Assembly: GCF_002443255.2 (NCBI RefSeq)
Contig: NW_019211454.1
Span: 61,794,823-61,858,822 of the forward strand
DNA from: Varroa destructor
Lineage: Eukaryota > Arthropoda > Arachnida > Mesostigmata > Varroidae
Length of the DNA: 64,000 nt
Direction of reading: 5' to 3'
Below are positions 49,448-64,000 of this stretch, in pieces. The notes beneath the pieces were generated by a model. The model had not been told where the DNA came from. It searched no databases and worked only from the letters and a program-made list of their open reading frames with translations. The stretch's first letter is position 1. Every line of letters starts with the position of its first letter. A program made the position numbers and the translations under genes.

Positions 49448-50763
49448 TCAGCTTCAGCTTCACTATAATCATCATAAAATAGAATGAAAATTATCACTTT
49501 TTTCTTATTATTATCTTATAAACTCTTAAAATCTTCTCTATAGGTTTACTCATATATGTTGTCTCTTGCTATTTTTCCGTCTTCGTGGCACCACTGTCAC
49601 GTTTTTATATAATATACGTGATAAATCGGAGCATAGAGCAGCGAACCACATGATATCAACACCTGTGGAATCTATCTCATTGTTGCGAAGAAAAAATAAC
49701 CGAGTGATGACAATGCCACATCCTAATCGGAACAGATTCGAAGAGATATTGCTTCATGAAAAAAATAGAAAAACTGGCGTACATAATAGCACGAAATATC
49801 AGAGAGGTGCTGTGGGCTGCGAATTGACAATGATGGTAGAGACCAAAACGAAAGTGCGTACGTCATGACCACCCTACCGCTCATCCGCTAGAAAGCCCAA
49901 CGGTTTGGCCGCAGTTACGAAAACAAGCAATAATATTTTCAAAAAAATAAATGGGCGCAAGGAAAAGTCCATCATAACGATACACTAAACATAACGATAG
50001 GGCTGTGTTTGTTTCTGTTTTTAGTGATTACACGAATAAAATAACTAATCAGTCTTACATTAAACAAGGAACAACAGAGCTATAATATTGTTGTTCGAAA
50101 AGAAATAGCTATCATCAAAGTGACAGTAATAAAAAATAGTTTCCTAATAATTATCCCTTGGTGATTATAATAGGAGGATCACTTTCTATAATATATGCAT
50201 GTGAGTGGGATCCAATGGCGGCTCGTAATGAAAACATGGCGGAAACTAACGATAAACAAGATGTAGCAGTATATCTAGAGAGAGATATACTTGGATGCAT
50301 CATTAATAATAATGAAAACGTTGACAACAACAATACGTACGCCCGCATAATACGTGACTACTGTTCCATAAGAGCAGAAATTGATGAATAGATGGTAATC
50401 AAATACAGATTCGAAAACAGCCCTTAACTCCGCTAAATCATATGATGATAGCTGGTTTCGTCAGTATGCCAAACTGATAACATCGCGATGCACGTACTGG
50501 CCATTCAGACTCTATAATAGATCTAAAGAACAACTCCAAAGATGTTCCCTAACTGAACAAGTGTCTGCCTCCCCCTTGCCATGCCCTTCTCATCCAACTC
50601 CGCGCGCCCTAACGCGGTTGTTTTTGTATAGGCTAAGGTACGTTGCATGAATGAGCAGCCGCCAGAGGGCGCAAACCGGCTTCGACTCTCTTCCTCGAAC
50701 ATCGCCCTAAATCAACTTAAGTCCTTCTGTTGTGGTCTTCACACTGATCCTTTTAGCAGCTTC

Positions 50764-51072
50764 TCATCGGTTCGTCTCCTTTAATTTCCCTTTGCATCTT
50801 TTGTAGTGGGCGATGATTATGGGTACGGTAATATTTAATACATTCATTTGTTTATTAGTAAGTAGAATTCGCCTTGAAAAGTGCTTAACTTTTTCTTGTA
50901 AACTTTTTACCCAAGAAGCTAGCCTTATACACTTTATTGTAGCTAAAGCTGAGCGCTTGTTCCTACCATTGTTTCTTTTTTCCTTCACTGTTCCAGTCAA
51001 AGAGGGCGTGACCGAGATGGCATTCTTCGGGGAGTTGAGGCCGCGGTCGATATTTACAGCCGACGTATTCAT
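50764..51072 (-). pseudogene. Possible Rab11-like copy P15 without intron 2
   Basis: Part of a minus-strand frame reads WVKSLQEKVKHF and ILLTNKQ against Rab11 [12 protein letters not shown] and MLVGNKN, in gapless register with NK shared. It continues without an intron into ITVP against RAVP. Rab11 has intron 2 between these parts, so a spliced-copy origin is possible. The rest of the frame shows no convincing motif. Identity is about 20 percent over 50 residues, so this remains tentative. Confidence 0.3.
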
Positions 51073-52240
51073 GGCATGCCTAGGGAGCTGCCAACGCTAC
51101 TAAGCTGGTCGGATGAGTGAAGTCTATCTGTTTGTCAATGCCTTATTAACAGAGACAGATTTTGCAGTCTGTTGGTTTTCCATCCCTTCCTTCCATTCAT
51201 TCTATTAACTTCCATATTATTATTGTTATTATTAGTTTTGCTGTTGTCGTATCTTGATGGATCGTCGTACATATAAAACTTTGAAAACATGCGGTCGTCG
51301 ACCGCGTTCCGGCTGTTTATTTGCAATATAAATTAAACTCAGCGGCGAATGATGGTTGTAGAAAAAGAATTATACTACCTTTTTCTTTATCGCCAGCATT
51401 ATTATGGTGATGTTTTTGCTCATCACACTTGACCATCTTCTTTTTCTTGGCGTATTTTACTTCGTTTGTGTTATCTCATACCCCTTATATCCCCACCAGT
51501 GACATTCTGCTCAAATATGGATATATTTGAGCGCGGACAATATCACCACATATGGATCGTTTCGCCCCTTGTGTCCCAGTTTTCTGTTGCGCAATTTATT
51601 TAACCTTCCGTTTTTTTCAGTGCCCGCACGCCGCTTTACTGTAGCTTTACCACTGCATCCTAAAAGCTATCTTGTAGCATCAGTAGCAGTGAACGAAGCA
51701 TTGCTCTCTCCGTCCGTCTTTAAATACGTCTACAATCAAATACGGCTCCTGCTATTTGATATTTCCTTAATACCTCAGATTCAAATGAAGTCTAAAGTCA
51801 TCGTCCGCTGCTTTTTCTGCCATCAAGCTGTTCCGCGAGCGACCTTCAAGAGAACAAACGCTATAGAAATCACCGACCATAAGTTGTTGCTTTCCACCTG
51901 CTTCCGCTGCTGTGTGTACTGTTGCTACTTGTCGTACTATTCCTTATTGATGGTAGCAAAGGTTGCAATAGAATTGTAGTTTTGTTCCAGTAGTTCGTTT
52001 CTGCGTGCTGTTGTTATTATATTTATCGCCGATATTACTGTTGTTGTTATTCATACCGTTGGCTGTTGTTTCTATGTGCTGAGTAAATACGGTTGTCGGT
52101 GTTCGATGTGTATCGCTTCTCTATCGTTTGTCTCTATTCCCCTTCGCGGACGCTTTCGTCTCGCCAGCTCGCTCGCCTTCGCCTCTGCCTAGCTGTCCGT
52201 CTGCCTGTTTGTCTGTCTATACTTAAACATATTATTATAT

Positions 52241-52246
52241 TTTATT
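52241..52246 (-). terminator. Candidate polyadenylation signal of Rab11
   Basis: The minus strand reads AATAAA 89 bases after the Rab11 stop codon, a normal distance for a short 3' UTR. The surrounding TTA-rich microsatellite makes a chance hexamer possible. Confidence 0.35.
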
Positions 52247-52334
52247 ATTATTTCCACCCATGAATAGGGCTACAACCAGCTAGAAGAGCAGGCAATGCAT
52301 TTTCATTGTGTTCCTTACGTTACCCCAACTACCA

Positions 52335-55174
<2,840 letters not shown>

Positions 55175-55238
55175 ATTATCACTCGTGAATTTACTTCTGT
55201 GTAGTCGTTTGTGTATGACCTGATATAACGTCGACTAC
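55175..55238 (-). other. Probable 5' UTR of Rab11, preceded by a splice acceptor
   Basis: Directly upstream of the Rab11 ATG the minus strand reads an acceptor-like TTTATAAATTACAG ending at 55239. About 64 non-coding bases then precede the start codon. This suggests that the first coding exon also holds the end of a spliced 5' UTR. The upstream untranslated exon was not located. Confidence 0.4.
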
Positions 55239-56189
55239 CTGTAATTTATAAACAAGCACAATAAAGTTAACTCTCAATTACTGCTTATCTTTGCGCTCGA
55301 TACTAAAGCTGCTTAACTATCGGCGCATTCTTATTGGAACTTAACTAAAACTTATGAAATTTCCTAAACTTACATTGAACCAATATACTTGAGATAAAAT
55401 AGTAAAGGATGTGTAATTATTAAAAGCTTTTAAGTCAAAGCTTTAACTTATATACAGTAGTAATCGAGGTTGGAAATAATTTGGGCTTTGCAGGGAAATT
55501 AGCTCGACGCTGGACGCTCAGTCTATCTGCATATATCTAATGCCCTACTCTTTTCAGGTTGTTTTGCAAGTTCGCCCAGCTAAAATCAAAAATATACATA
55601 ACAAATAAAACTACACAAGACACCTTGATGTAGGACACTGTAGTTGAAAATTACCGATCAAGACATTTCGACACAGATATTATCCTCGACTTACATTAAT
55701 GTATTACTCATGCTAAGATTTGAGTTTCCAGTAAAGAGCTAACACTCAAACCATTAAGCCAATTTAGATTCGTCAGAATATGATGGCATTTTGCCTCCAA
55801 TCCATAGATAGCTTCAACACAGGTTACAATGTGAGTGTAAGCCTTTATACCTAATAGAAATGTTTTGTATAAATCACTTGAACAAGGTTGCTAAAGCTGG
55901 GCACTATGGACAATGTGTTAGGTCGGAGAATAGAATTATCCTGGCTAGTTTCTAGTCTACGTTTTTTTGTTGCTGTAAATACGTTACAAATCTCTCTAAA
56001 AAATAATTTCTTTATGTGATAATATCCAGGAACGAAAAATCTATTTGAAGATTCCAATCAAAAATATAGTTACTGCGACCTCTAGAGAATTTACAGGTAT
56101 CAGATATATCTCGTAATTCATCTTAATTCTTGTGGGTGTTCTATAACATCACAACTTTTTTCAACTATTTCAGGCGTAATTGCATGACG

Positions 56190-56560
56190 CTTGCATAGTC
56201 ATGCAGGAATGTGCCTGCAAAGTACTGGCCCTCTAAAGACCGTCTTCGAAGAGTGTGTGGGGCCGAATCGCCTAGTCACCAGAATAAGCCGTTGCCGGGT
56301 AGCGGAACTAGCCCAAGAGGGCCTCGGAGCTTGGCTTGAAAACGACGGCTATAAGGCCCAGCCGGCACCATTAAGGCCAGATGGATAAGGCGTAGAAAGC
56401 GTGGGAAACAGGAGAACCACCCTGACGATTCGAACAGGCTACGAAGGAGGTTGGCAGGGGGTTAAACTGAAGAAAGCTCCGAAGCTGAATGCAACAGATA
56501 GGCGAGAATAAGCTCCGTTTAAGTGGGACTTCCGCTATAGCAGAAAGTCAGGGTGTCTTA
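56190..56560 (+). other. GC-rich, code-like island of unknown origin
   Basis: This stretch is clearly richer in G and C than its AT-rich flanks. It holds two plus-strand open runs in the same frame, 56191-56388 and 56389-56514, separated by a single TAA. The second reads NRRTTLTIRTGYEGGWQ. I recognise no family. It could be the eroded coding part of a transposon, an exon, or an unannotated non-coding RNA. Edges are by eye. Confidence 0.4.
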
Positions 56561-57428
56561 CTGCTAGGCGTCGATCATAAGCATTGACACCAAATTTGTA
56601 CTTCGTAAAGTTCTTAACCACATAAGCACTAAGCTAATTTAGCGCGATGCACCCGAGTAAAAACGACTGAACTAGACCTTATCGCGCTAAAAAAATTTGT
56701 AGATCCATTTCCATGAGATTCCTTTATTTAAGAAGTTCGCTAGTGCATTCCTTGATGGTCTGTTGATCGAGGCCCAAGGGCGTGTATACCCATAGGGGGG
56801 TACCCTTTCAGATCTCTTTCCGTATGTTATGTATTGGTGTTTATTAATCAACTTACATAGGAGCTTCACTGTGCTAATTTAATTACAGTGTTTTATTCCA
56901 TTTAACGTAGTAAACAGTCGGAGCCAAGAGCGTCTAATAAGAAAAAGGCAAGTCCTCGATAACTGCTAAAGCGATCCCCACGGTCTATCTGACATCCACT
57001 TCTTAATATAAAATCAGTTTGAGGCAGCACACTCGCTAATATATGTGTGGTGCTACTCTCGATGCGTTGATTATTTATCTATCAGTCCCTAAGGGCACAC
57101 ACAAATCAAAGCTATAATCAATAACCATCGAGTTGCTTCAATCTGCTCCTGCGCAAGTTCCGAGAGTTAATTTTATGACTCAAAGCCGCAAAGAAGAAAA
57201 TGTTGATGATCCTCGTGCGCCCACACTGATGATGGTGGAGATAGTGGTCGTAACGGTAGGTAAACGGTAACTGTGCGGGCGAGCAATCGTTACGCCATGA
57301 CAAGAAGTCCCCACTGACTTCACCCAATGGATCTCAATGAGAAGGTCCTGGCCTTCAGCTTTTAGCCATCATCTCTAAACCACGTTCGTCTTTACTGTCA
57401 ATACGTTAACAAGATCTTCGTGTGTTGC

Positions 57429-57590
57429 TCATAGCACGCGATGTGGAATTCCACCATATATAAGGAAATGGCATTCTCTGTTCGGTATACATAAAGTGGG
57501 AAACAGTAATAACGTTTTATCCTCAAAATTATCACGAATTTCACAAAAACGTAGTTCCAGCTTTGTGCTTTTCCTATATAGCAATAAGAA
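57429..57590 (-). pseudogene. Rab11-like copy P12, exon 2 relic upstream of Rab11
   Basis: The minus strand reads CAG followed by TTCTTATTGCTATATAGG. At DNA level this resembles the start of Rab11 exon 2 (TTGTCCTTATTGGTGATTCG). A frame further on reads RFCEIRDNFEDKT against [14 protein letters not shown], then IYGGIPHR against IWDTAGQER, and ends at a TGA (57429-57431). At least one stop and one frameshift lie in the P-loop part. It lies 5' of Rab11, so the family would flank the intact gene on both sides. Confidence 0.4.
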
Positions 57591-58652
57591 CTGGTCATTC
57601 GAATGTATATAAAACCTAACGAGCTAGTTAAACTAAATTCGGTGTGACCAATCCACTATAGTTAATTATTCCATGTATACATTGAATACTAACGTCATCA
57701 AACAAGTTCAAGTTCTCGGTTTCAATTCGCAAGTAGATACAACTGCTAAAATGCTCCTAAAATAAAATATAGAAATTATACTTGGGATTCGAGTTATCTA
57801 AAATATAAAATATATCTATCGTAGACATTTGAACCACCTACGCTTCTGATTGGATTGAGTATGAGCACTCGTATCGTAGTATGCTTTCGCGTTTTTGCGC
57901 AAAACGTAGAACCAAACTAAGCTGCAGACTATTATTATTAACGAATATAATTTATCGTTAAATACGACAACGGTCTTTCGAGGTCAAAAAGAAACTTACA
58001 GATCAACATTAAACAGTAGATGTATGAAAGCATTAATACATGTACACCTCATTTCAATGGTATAATTTATTTTCGCATTCAGTGTCGCTGCTTCTGCATT
58101 AATTCGACTGGTCGCAATCATAGCAAGCACAACAGCTGCAACCTGTAATTTCTCAATTAGTAATCCTTAACAATTTAAGAAAAAACAATTGCTCTTGTGG
58201 GTAGCAGAACATAATGCTGTACAGCCAGCAATCGAACACGTGAGGGCAACTAGGCTCTGTAAGATTTCTACGCGTTTAATTTGCCAGACCTCGCACATGA
58301 ATAACCCTTTCCTAGCTGACGATAATAAGAAATGGAAAGCTGCCCAAAACGATGTAGCTGCATAGAATGGCAGTCACATCGTCTTCAATAATCGCTATTC
58401 CATAATCAGAAATACTCATTGCATTCTACGGAAAAACTTAATACACAGTACAGTCTAGAGCTGCATACACAACGCCTTCAAATTTTATACCAGCTAAACG
58501 GCACGTAGCGGCTCAGTAGGGAAAAGATGAAAGAAAAAGCTCTTAAAGCCTTGATGTTCTAATTGCGCAAAAGTTTTTTTTTTTTCTTTTTTTTATTTTT
58601 CTCTACTCTACACAAGACGGAGAAATCACAGAGAAGAATACCTGCTTTTGAT

Positions 58653-58694
58653 AGAAACGGTACCGACGAGAAACAGTACCGATGAGAAACGGAC
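58653..58694. repeat. 16-bp tandem repeat, 2.5 units
   Basis: GAAACGGTACCGACGA, GAAACAGTACCGATGA and GAAACGG follow one another, so the unit is nearly conserved. The first unit contains the palindrome CGGTACCG. Confidence 0.8.
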
Positions 58695-59407
58695 GTTACT
58701 TTGGAAGGAATAGCTTAAAGCAAAAAACATGCTTGAAAGCATATATAACGGGTGACAACTTTGACAACAAAAATAAATCTGCACACAATAACGTATTTCG
58801 ATAGGCGTACCAAAATGTTCCTGAACAATATGTAAGTAAATATGTACAGAGCATCAAACCAGGCATGCTAGAAAAAAAGATATCATATACGTTTCGTCAA
58901 CCAGCTATCTTTCTAGATTGAGTTTAGCAGCCCGCCACTATTAGCGCTAAAATTTAAGCGCTGAAGCAAAATAAAAAAAATTAAGTTAGCTATAAAATTA
59001 ACTATGAGCCTCGCTGTTCCACTAGATTGATTTTATAAAATTATAACCTTTACTAATGACACACGTTGGAAAAAATGTTTATTTCGAGTTACTTTAAACA
59101 CTGTGAATCACGAGAAAAGCCATAGAGTACTTGTCGAATGTGAGTCATTTTCAGGGTTCATAACAGTAACTTATATTTTACTCAAAGCGATAAATTACAG
59201 TGGTAAAAAATGTAATTGTTTTACTTAAAAAACAAAATGAAGAATTCACAACGCGGATATGCATACTGAATTTGAGTAAGCGAGCGAGGTAATTGAGTGG
59301 CAAAATGCATCATTACCATGCAACGCTGGTGGTGTCGTAGATTAACATTGCAAAAGCTCTTATCACTAATAAATGGATCAAGGCTTATATTTGGCCCAGG
59401 ACGGCTT

Positions 59408-59462
59408 AAGATACGCTAAAATTTACGCTAAGATTTCCGATACGCTAAAATCTCGGATACAA
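59408..59462. repeat. Short tandem repeat around ACGCTAAAAT
   Basis: The core ACGCTAAAAT/ACGCTAAGAT occurs three times within 55 bases, spaced 13 and about 21 bases apart. A 60-codon plus-strand frame here is probably a by-product. Confidence 0.6.
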
Positions 59463-61898
59463 TCTGTCCTCAATAGTATGAAAATAATAGCGATGACTTG
59501 TAAAAGACATGAAACCGGTAACGAGGATCGACTGTACGAGTTTGTCAAAAATTGATTAAACTAGGTGTTGGTGCCGTTGAAGTGAAGCGAGGAAGGACAA
59601 CTAACTTTAGAAAGCAACTTTCGCTTAAGTCCCTAGACGATAGAGCCGACTCTGCACTTAAACAGCTTCACCAGTATGTTAGACGATTCATATTAGACAA
59701 AAACATATCGCATTTAGTGGGCTAGTCAAATCACATACATATACATGCATAGAGATTTTATTTATAAACCAACAGCGCAACGGATGTAAACCGAATCGCA
59801 TTAATCACCTACACGCAAACGATCGTCTATGCCAGACGCGTGCCAGTTTTGCGGAGAAAATCACTACCACTAAGATCATCTTCAATAACCTAATACCACC
59901 ACTCGACGCGACGTCATCAGGCACAACCTCGAGGTCCATCAAGATTTCTATTAAAAGCCGCTAGTGTATTGGCCCTTTGCTAGGCAACGGGTAGGACCAC
60001 GATATCTAAATCGAGACAAAAATGATACGAACGCACACAGTGGTTTTTTTCTAACGTAGGTCCAAACATAAAATAATACCAGGCGGTATACGAGACAATT
60101 TGGGAAGAATTGGGTCCTCCAGTATTACATCGAGCTCCGTTTTTCCTAAAAATCGCTCGTATGCAAACGCTTCATTGCAACCGTCTCCTTTATTTCAAGA
60201 TTTTGCCAAAAGAAAAGCGCGGAATATCGTTCCATGTGTTCTTTTTATATGCTATGCAAGAAATTTACGAAAGGCCTTGAGCTAGTAACATAGATGCATC
60301 AACAATATCCAGGCAGGTAAGGCTGACGCAGGATGTTCGCTACTTCTCAGCAAGACGCCTGGGGACAAGCATTTAGGCAATAGTTATAGAACAGGATTGC
60401 ATGATTTCACGGTCTCGAAAACCGCTGCCGGCACTCAACGATGTGCACGCGAAAATAGGCGGTGAATGACAGCTCCCTTAGATAAGAGTATATATATATA
60501 TAGATCGTGAACTTTATTCTCTTATAATCAAAATAACGACGCCATTGCTATGACACGGTCAGTACATTGACCGTTGAAATATTCATGGGCAAACAATACG
60601 AAACGTCCAATGCTTACGAAAATCGAATCGTGACAGAGGATGGTCAGACGGTGTAGAGATAAACTGTAGAAGTAACAGTTATAGGACAAATATTTTAAAT
60701 AGTGTGTATATATGTCTCCGCTTATTACCATAAACACTCGCGTTACTAACCAGTACTGAATCACCTTACATTGTGGTTATCTCATTTTTAGAAATCAGCG
60801 GGTTACGCAGAGTACTACTGCTAAACGAGTACTATCAATTTACGTATCATCATGCGATTTATTACACCGTACGTAAAGGTATATAACTACAGTTATGCAG
60901 AATATATATCTGGAACTGGCATTCACAGGCCGGCACATATGGCAACAAACGATTGACTGCGACGATAGACATCTCTGGCAAGTGCAAGAATCAAAGCCAA
61001 TCGAAACTGGCACATCTTTTTACTTGGGTACATCTTAATATGTTAAGTTAACTTTTTCTATATAATTTGAAGTATCTAACGATAATTTTTATAGTGCGTC
61101 ATGGGGGTGTGATTTAATAAAGAAACCTATTCGCTTGAAATTCGTTGGCAGCATTTAAACTTCCCATAACTAGGTGAAATTCTCTAAAATCGATTTCTTT
61201 AATAGCAGAATCAACGAAAAGCCACAAGAAAGAGAATAGAGAAGAATAGATGAACTATTCTCTAACACATGAATAATGAATGGCAGACCAATCGGATAAA
61301 TCAATTTAGTTTGTAAATGTAAAACCGGTCTTCATTGGAAATCAGAGATTTCGATAAGTGACGTATTTCTCAGGATTGTCAATTGTATGCTCCCTTGCCG
61401 TGCATTTAGGGAAAGGCCGCACAGTCATGAATTTCGTTGGCCGATAGCATAACAGGTAAAATGGCGTCCGTAGCAGAATCAATGCTCTAAATATATTTGT
61501 CTGGGTGTCAGCCAGATTAAGCCTCCTAAGGAGTAGTAACGACTGTTATTAGTAATAACACCGAGAGAGTACCCATAGTTTGGCTATGTAGAGCGACAAA
61601 CGACCCATAAAAGCGATCTGGGCAGGAGAGAGGTGCAAATGGATAATCGTTATTATGATAATCCGTTACGCATTACGTACGATTCGATTATACCACCTGT
61701 ACACACCTCAACATCGCATTACTAGCAGACAGCAAAGACGCACCTCGTCAACTCTAGCCACTAGCTCTCAACAACGCAAGCAATCTAGTGGTCTCAAATG
61801 AGCAAATAATTTTGATTATGCTGATGATAAATGAAAGTAGACATAGCTTAGATACTCTTAACATAATCTAGAACCTGAGCGTGAATAGACTAGTGTTT

Positions 61899-61920
61899 TA
61901 ATAATAATAATAATAATAAT
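61899..61920. repeat. (AAT)n microsatellite
   Basis: Seven AAT units. Confidence 0.9.
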
Positions 61921-63692
61921 GTGGACTCTTTGATTTTTGCGCACCCCTCTTTGAGGCTCTAGTACAGCGTAAAATAGGAAAATAGAAAAAAAAAGAGGAA
62001 ATGGCATATAACAACTATTGGAGGTGTTTTAGATCTCATAAACTGTCAACTGGTTAATCTAGTTAACCCACATCAATATTTAGCAACCACGTATTAACAC
62101 TATATAAACTCTTTTCAAATCCTTTGGTGTGTAAAAATAAGACAGCGGTAAAAAATCGATTGATAAGGTCGGTTAGTAAGCACCACACGAAATCGGACCT
62201 CATGTGTAGATTCTACCATACGTCAGAGTCAGCCGTTTGGGGTGCACAACGATAAATAGTCTGCGCCTAACCGCGTAACAGTCAATTACGCCGATAGGAC
62301 CGCTACTTGGCAGTACCCTCTTAGTGAATGTATGTGTACTACTGAATGAGAGCTGCCAGTCATAGTGGGTGGATCATCTAAGAGTTAAAAAAATTACGGG
62401 ACGCTCAGGAGATCCAATCAAAGTGCAACAATACAATAACTTTTCAAGCTAAATGGGAAAGGCGATGGTAAACAATGTTCATCAAGTATTACATGGCCTG
62501 CAGGTTGTACTGTCTTGGATAACATCGGCTAAAATTCCGGACTAGTCCAAACACGTTGGATAGACGTGTAAAGGATATCCAATCCAGCGGTCCAGAATAC
62601 TTCTACGACAATACAGGCTTCAATGGCCATGGACTGTATTGCATTTTTCAGCAGAAAAAAGATTAGGGAAAAGGAAAAGAAGGAGTGGAGAAAACTGAAG
62701 TGTTTTTTACGGAAAAAATATTATGGTTTTATTTATGGACGAATATTTTGTTCTATGCAAAGGGTTGAATCTTCTTTTTTAAATCAAAACTAACTTATTT
62801 TTGACTTATTTATAATGCTGGTTAGCGTTTATCAAGCCTCAGTTTAAATATTCTCTTTTAAGTAAGAAAGTACATAAATTTCTAAGAAGAAGAAGGATAA
62901 AGCGAATACGACACTGTCACATGTTTTTTTTCTATGAAGTTCGAATTTGCGATATTCAGAACTTGTGCATTTATAGACACTAGTTTGGTTGGTAACGGAA
63001 AAAAGTTTTCAGTCGAAATTATTAGTTCAATTTAATTAGTTAACTAAACTTGATGATTTAATCAAATTAAGAATAGCCTATGAAATACAAACGACCTTGA
63101 ATATTTAAGAGAAAGTCACTCAATTCTTTGAAAACGTCGGAATTTCTCTCTGCTAAGTGGGATACGACTGTAACCACTGCAGAATGTAAACGTAATAAGT
63201 CTATCGAATGAACAAAACAAAAAGTAATCGCTTGCTAGCAACAAATCATTTGGCTCAAGGAGAACTGACATCTAGTAAAACATCGGTGACAATAAAGTAA
63301 GTTCTGATTCTATCGAACCAATGTCGACGGCAATGCCGATTAGAGCATCCACAGATCGTAACCGAACGGCGAAGAGCCGAAGAGGAGACATAAACACGAA
63401 CGATTTTTTGTTTATTGTATAGTAATAGCTATGTCAGTAATAATGACCTTTCAGCTTGTGGGTTGGTTATTGTAAGCGACTAGCAATGAGAAGTGACACA
63501 CTGTCGACGGCAATCCTTAGTAGGAAGCTTTGTTTTACATATTTACTTAGTGAATATTTGTTTTAGTGATATGTCTTTGATCTTTGTGCGGTTTCGCGAT
63601 CCCCAACAAGTATCTGTAATTACACCGTTAAATTCGTAGTTTTAACAAGAATAGATTCATATATTAGCTAATACATTATTCAAGCACAGGTT

Positions 63693-63870
63693 ACCTTTTC
63701 AGCGTTGATATTACAATTATCGTTCTATTTATTCTTTGTTGCTACATCTCATTTAGAGAAGCTGTTGCAAGACAACGATAAGTTCTACGGTTCCCATGTA
63801 CTCATCATTGTGAACTACTATGCTAAACTACGCATCCCTCTGAGCTCGTACAATCGGTTTGAGTTCTTTG
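63693..63870 (+). pseudogene. Possible plus-strand Rab11-like copy P14, partial at window end
   Basis: After a good acceptor (GGTTACCTTTTCAG, exon from 63693) the plus strand is open and reads EKLLQDNDKFYGSHVLIIV. P1 has LLQKLKPVFNSNTIRYLVG and Rab11 has HHIVIMLVG. About 60 bases after the reading frame closes, VTEPSEAK faces VDEPNET of P1 and TDEAK of Rab11. It would be the only copy on the plus strand and runs off the window. Upstream exons were not established. Confidence 0.3.
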
Positions 63871-64000
63871 AAAATGTCTATTGGCTAAACATGCTGACAC
63901 AATAACCTTTGTATCGAAGTGACGGAACCGTCTGAGGCCAAAACTCTAACATAAGCAGAAATCGGCTCGATGAACTCGTTTCATCGTTGATAACAAAAGT

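Larger units (their letters stand above)
49064..52240. other. Gap between copy P4 and Rab11
   Basis: Low-complexity ATT-rich DNA at 49.3-49.5 kb, a GC-richer patch near 50.55-50.75 kb, and the tentative copy P15. Open plus-strand frames at 49566-49868 and 51527-51979 show no conserved motif. Confidence 0.4.
57591..63692. other. Right-hand region, no gene recognised
   Basis: AT-rich with short tandem repeats (58653, 59408), a poly-T/TTTTC stretch at 58574-58600 and an (AAT)n run. A possible further Rab11-like relic at 60.53-60.76 kb was too weak to list. Confidence 0.4.

Noticed and set aside
49081..49482. 133-codon plus-strand frame with an Ile-rich, membrane-like tail
   Set aside because: The tail is an ATT/ATC microsatellite translated; not a membrane segment.
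51527..51979. 150-codon plus-strand frame with Cys-rich end
   Set aside because: The Cys and Tyr come from TGT/TGC-rich low-complexity DNA; no zinc-finger spacing.
55851..56057. Minus-strand frame with FFVPGYYHIKKLFF near a P-loop-like spacing
   Set aside because: The acceptor phase does not fit Rab11 and identities are few.
59373..59555. 60-codon plus-strand frame
   Set aside because: Built on a short tandem repeat.
60528..60764. Minus-strand frame after an acceptor CTTCTACAG with IRFS against SRFT
   Set aside because: Stops at the P-loop position and no second supporting block.
61440..61520. Box-A-like TAGCATAACAGG
   Set aside because: No box B at the right distance, so neither tRNA nor SINE can be supported.

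Overview
The window is animal nuclear DNA, most probably from an arthropod. Genes are split by GT-AG introns of about 165 to 1,070 bp, there are no operons or ribosome-binding sites, and microsatellites, tRNA-like SINEs and a LINE remnant are scattered through it. The one clearly recognisable conserved gene is a metazoan-type Rab11 GTPase on the minus strand (52335-55174, four coding exons, 222 aa). I cannot name the species.

The left part (about 1-25,000) is mosaic in base composition, with GC-richer blocks near 0.5-1.3, 6.1-8.6, 14.5-14.9, 17.5-18.6, 19.5-20.3 and 21-23.2 kb. I recognise no gene there. Open frames in it look like chance. One minus-strand frame at 24.8-25.2 kb resembles the end of a BTB domain.

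From about 27.5 kb to at least 57.6 kb the window looks like a decayed tandem family derived from Rab11, almost all on the minus strand. One member, here called copy P1 (27516-30310), can be assembled into an open five-exon gene of 272 codons in which every intron phase matches. It keeps three intron sites of Rab11 at the same positions and phases, but it has lost the P-loop lysine, the DTAG motif and the NKxD asparagine and lysine, so it reads as a Rab11-derived pseudo-GTPase. Copy P2 (37879-38971) is clearly homologous but carries frameshifts. Copies P4 (48581-49063), P8 (35381-35648), P10 (42099-42358) and P12 (57429-57590) are more degraded but alignable by eye. P3, P5, P6, P7, P14 and P15 are weaker candidates. 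A LINE reverse-transcriptase remnant sits among them (46.7-47.45 kb), and a tRNA-like SINE lies in Rab11 intron 1.

How the genes may relate: Rab11 controls recycling-endosome traffic. P1, if expressed, could only be a nucleotide-independent or altered relative. The other copies look like relics of repeated local duplication followed by decay. All homology calls here come from reading translations by eye, without a database search. The weaker copies could partly reflect chance similarity, and their confidences are set accordingly.
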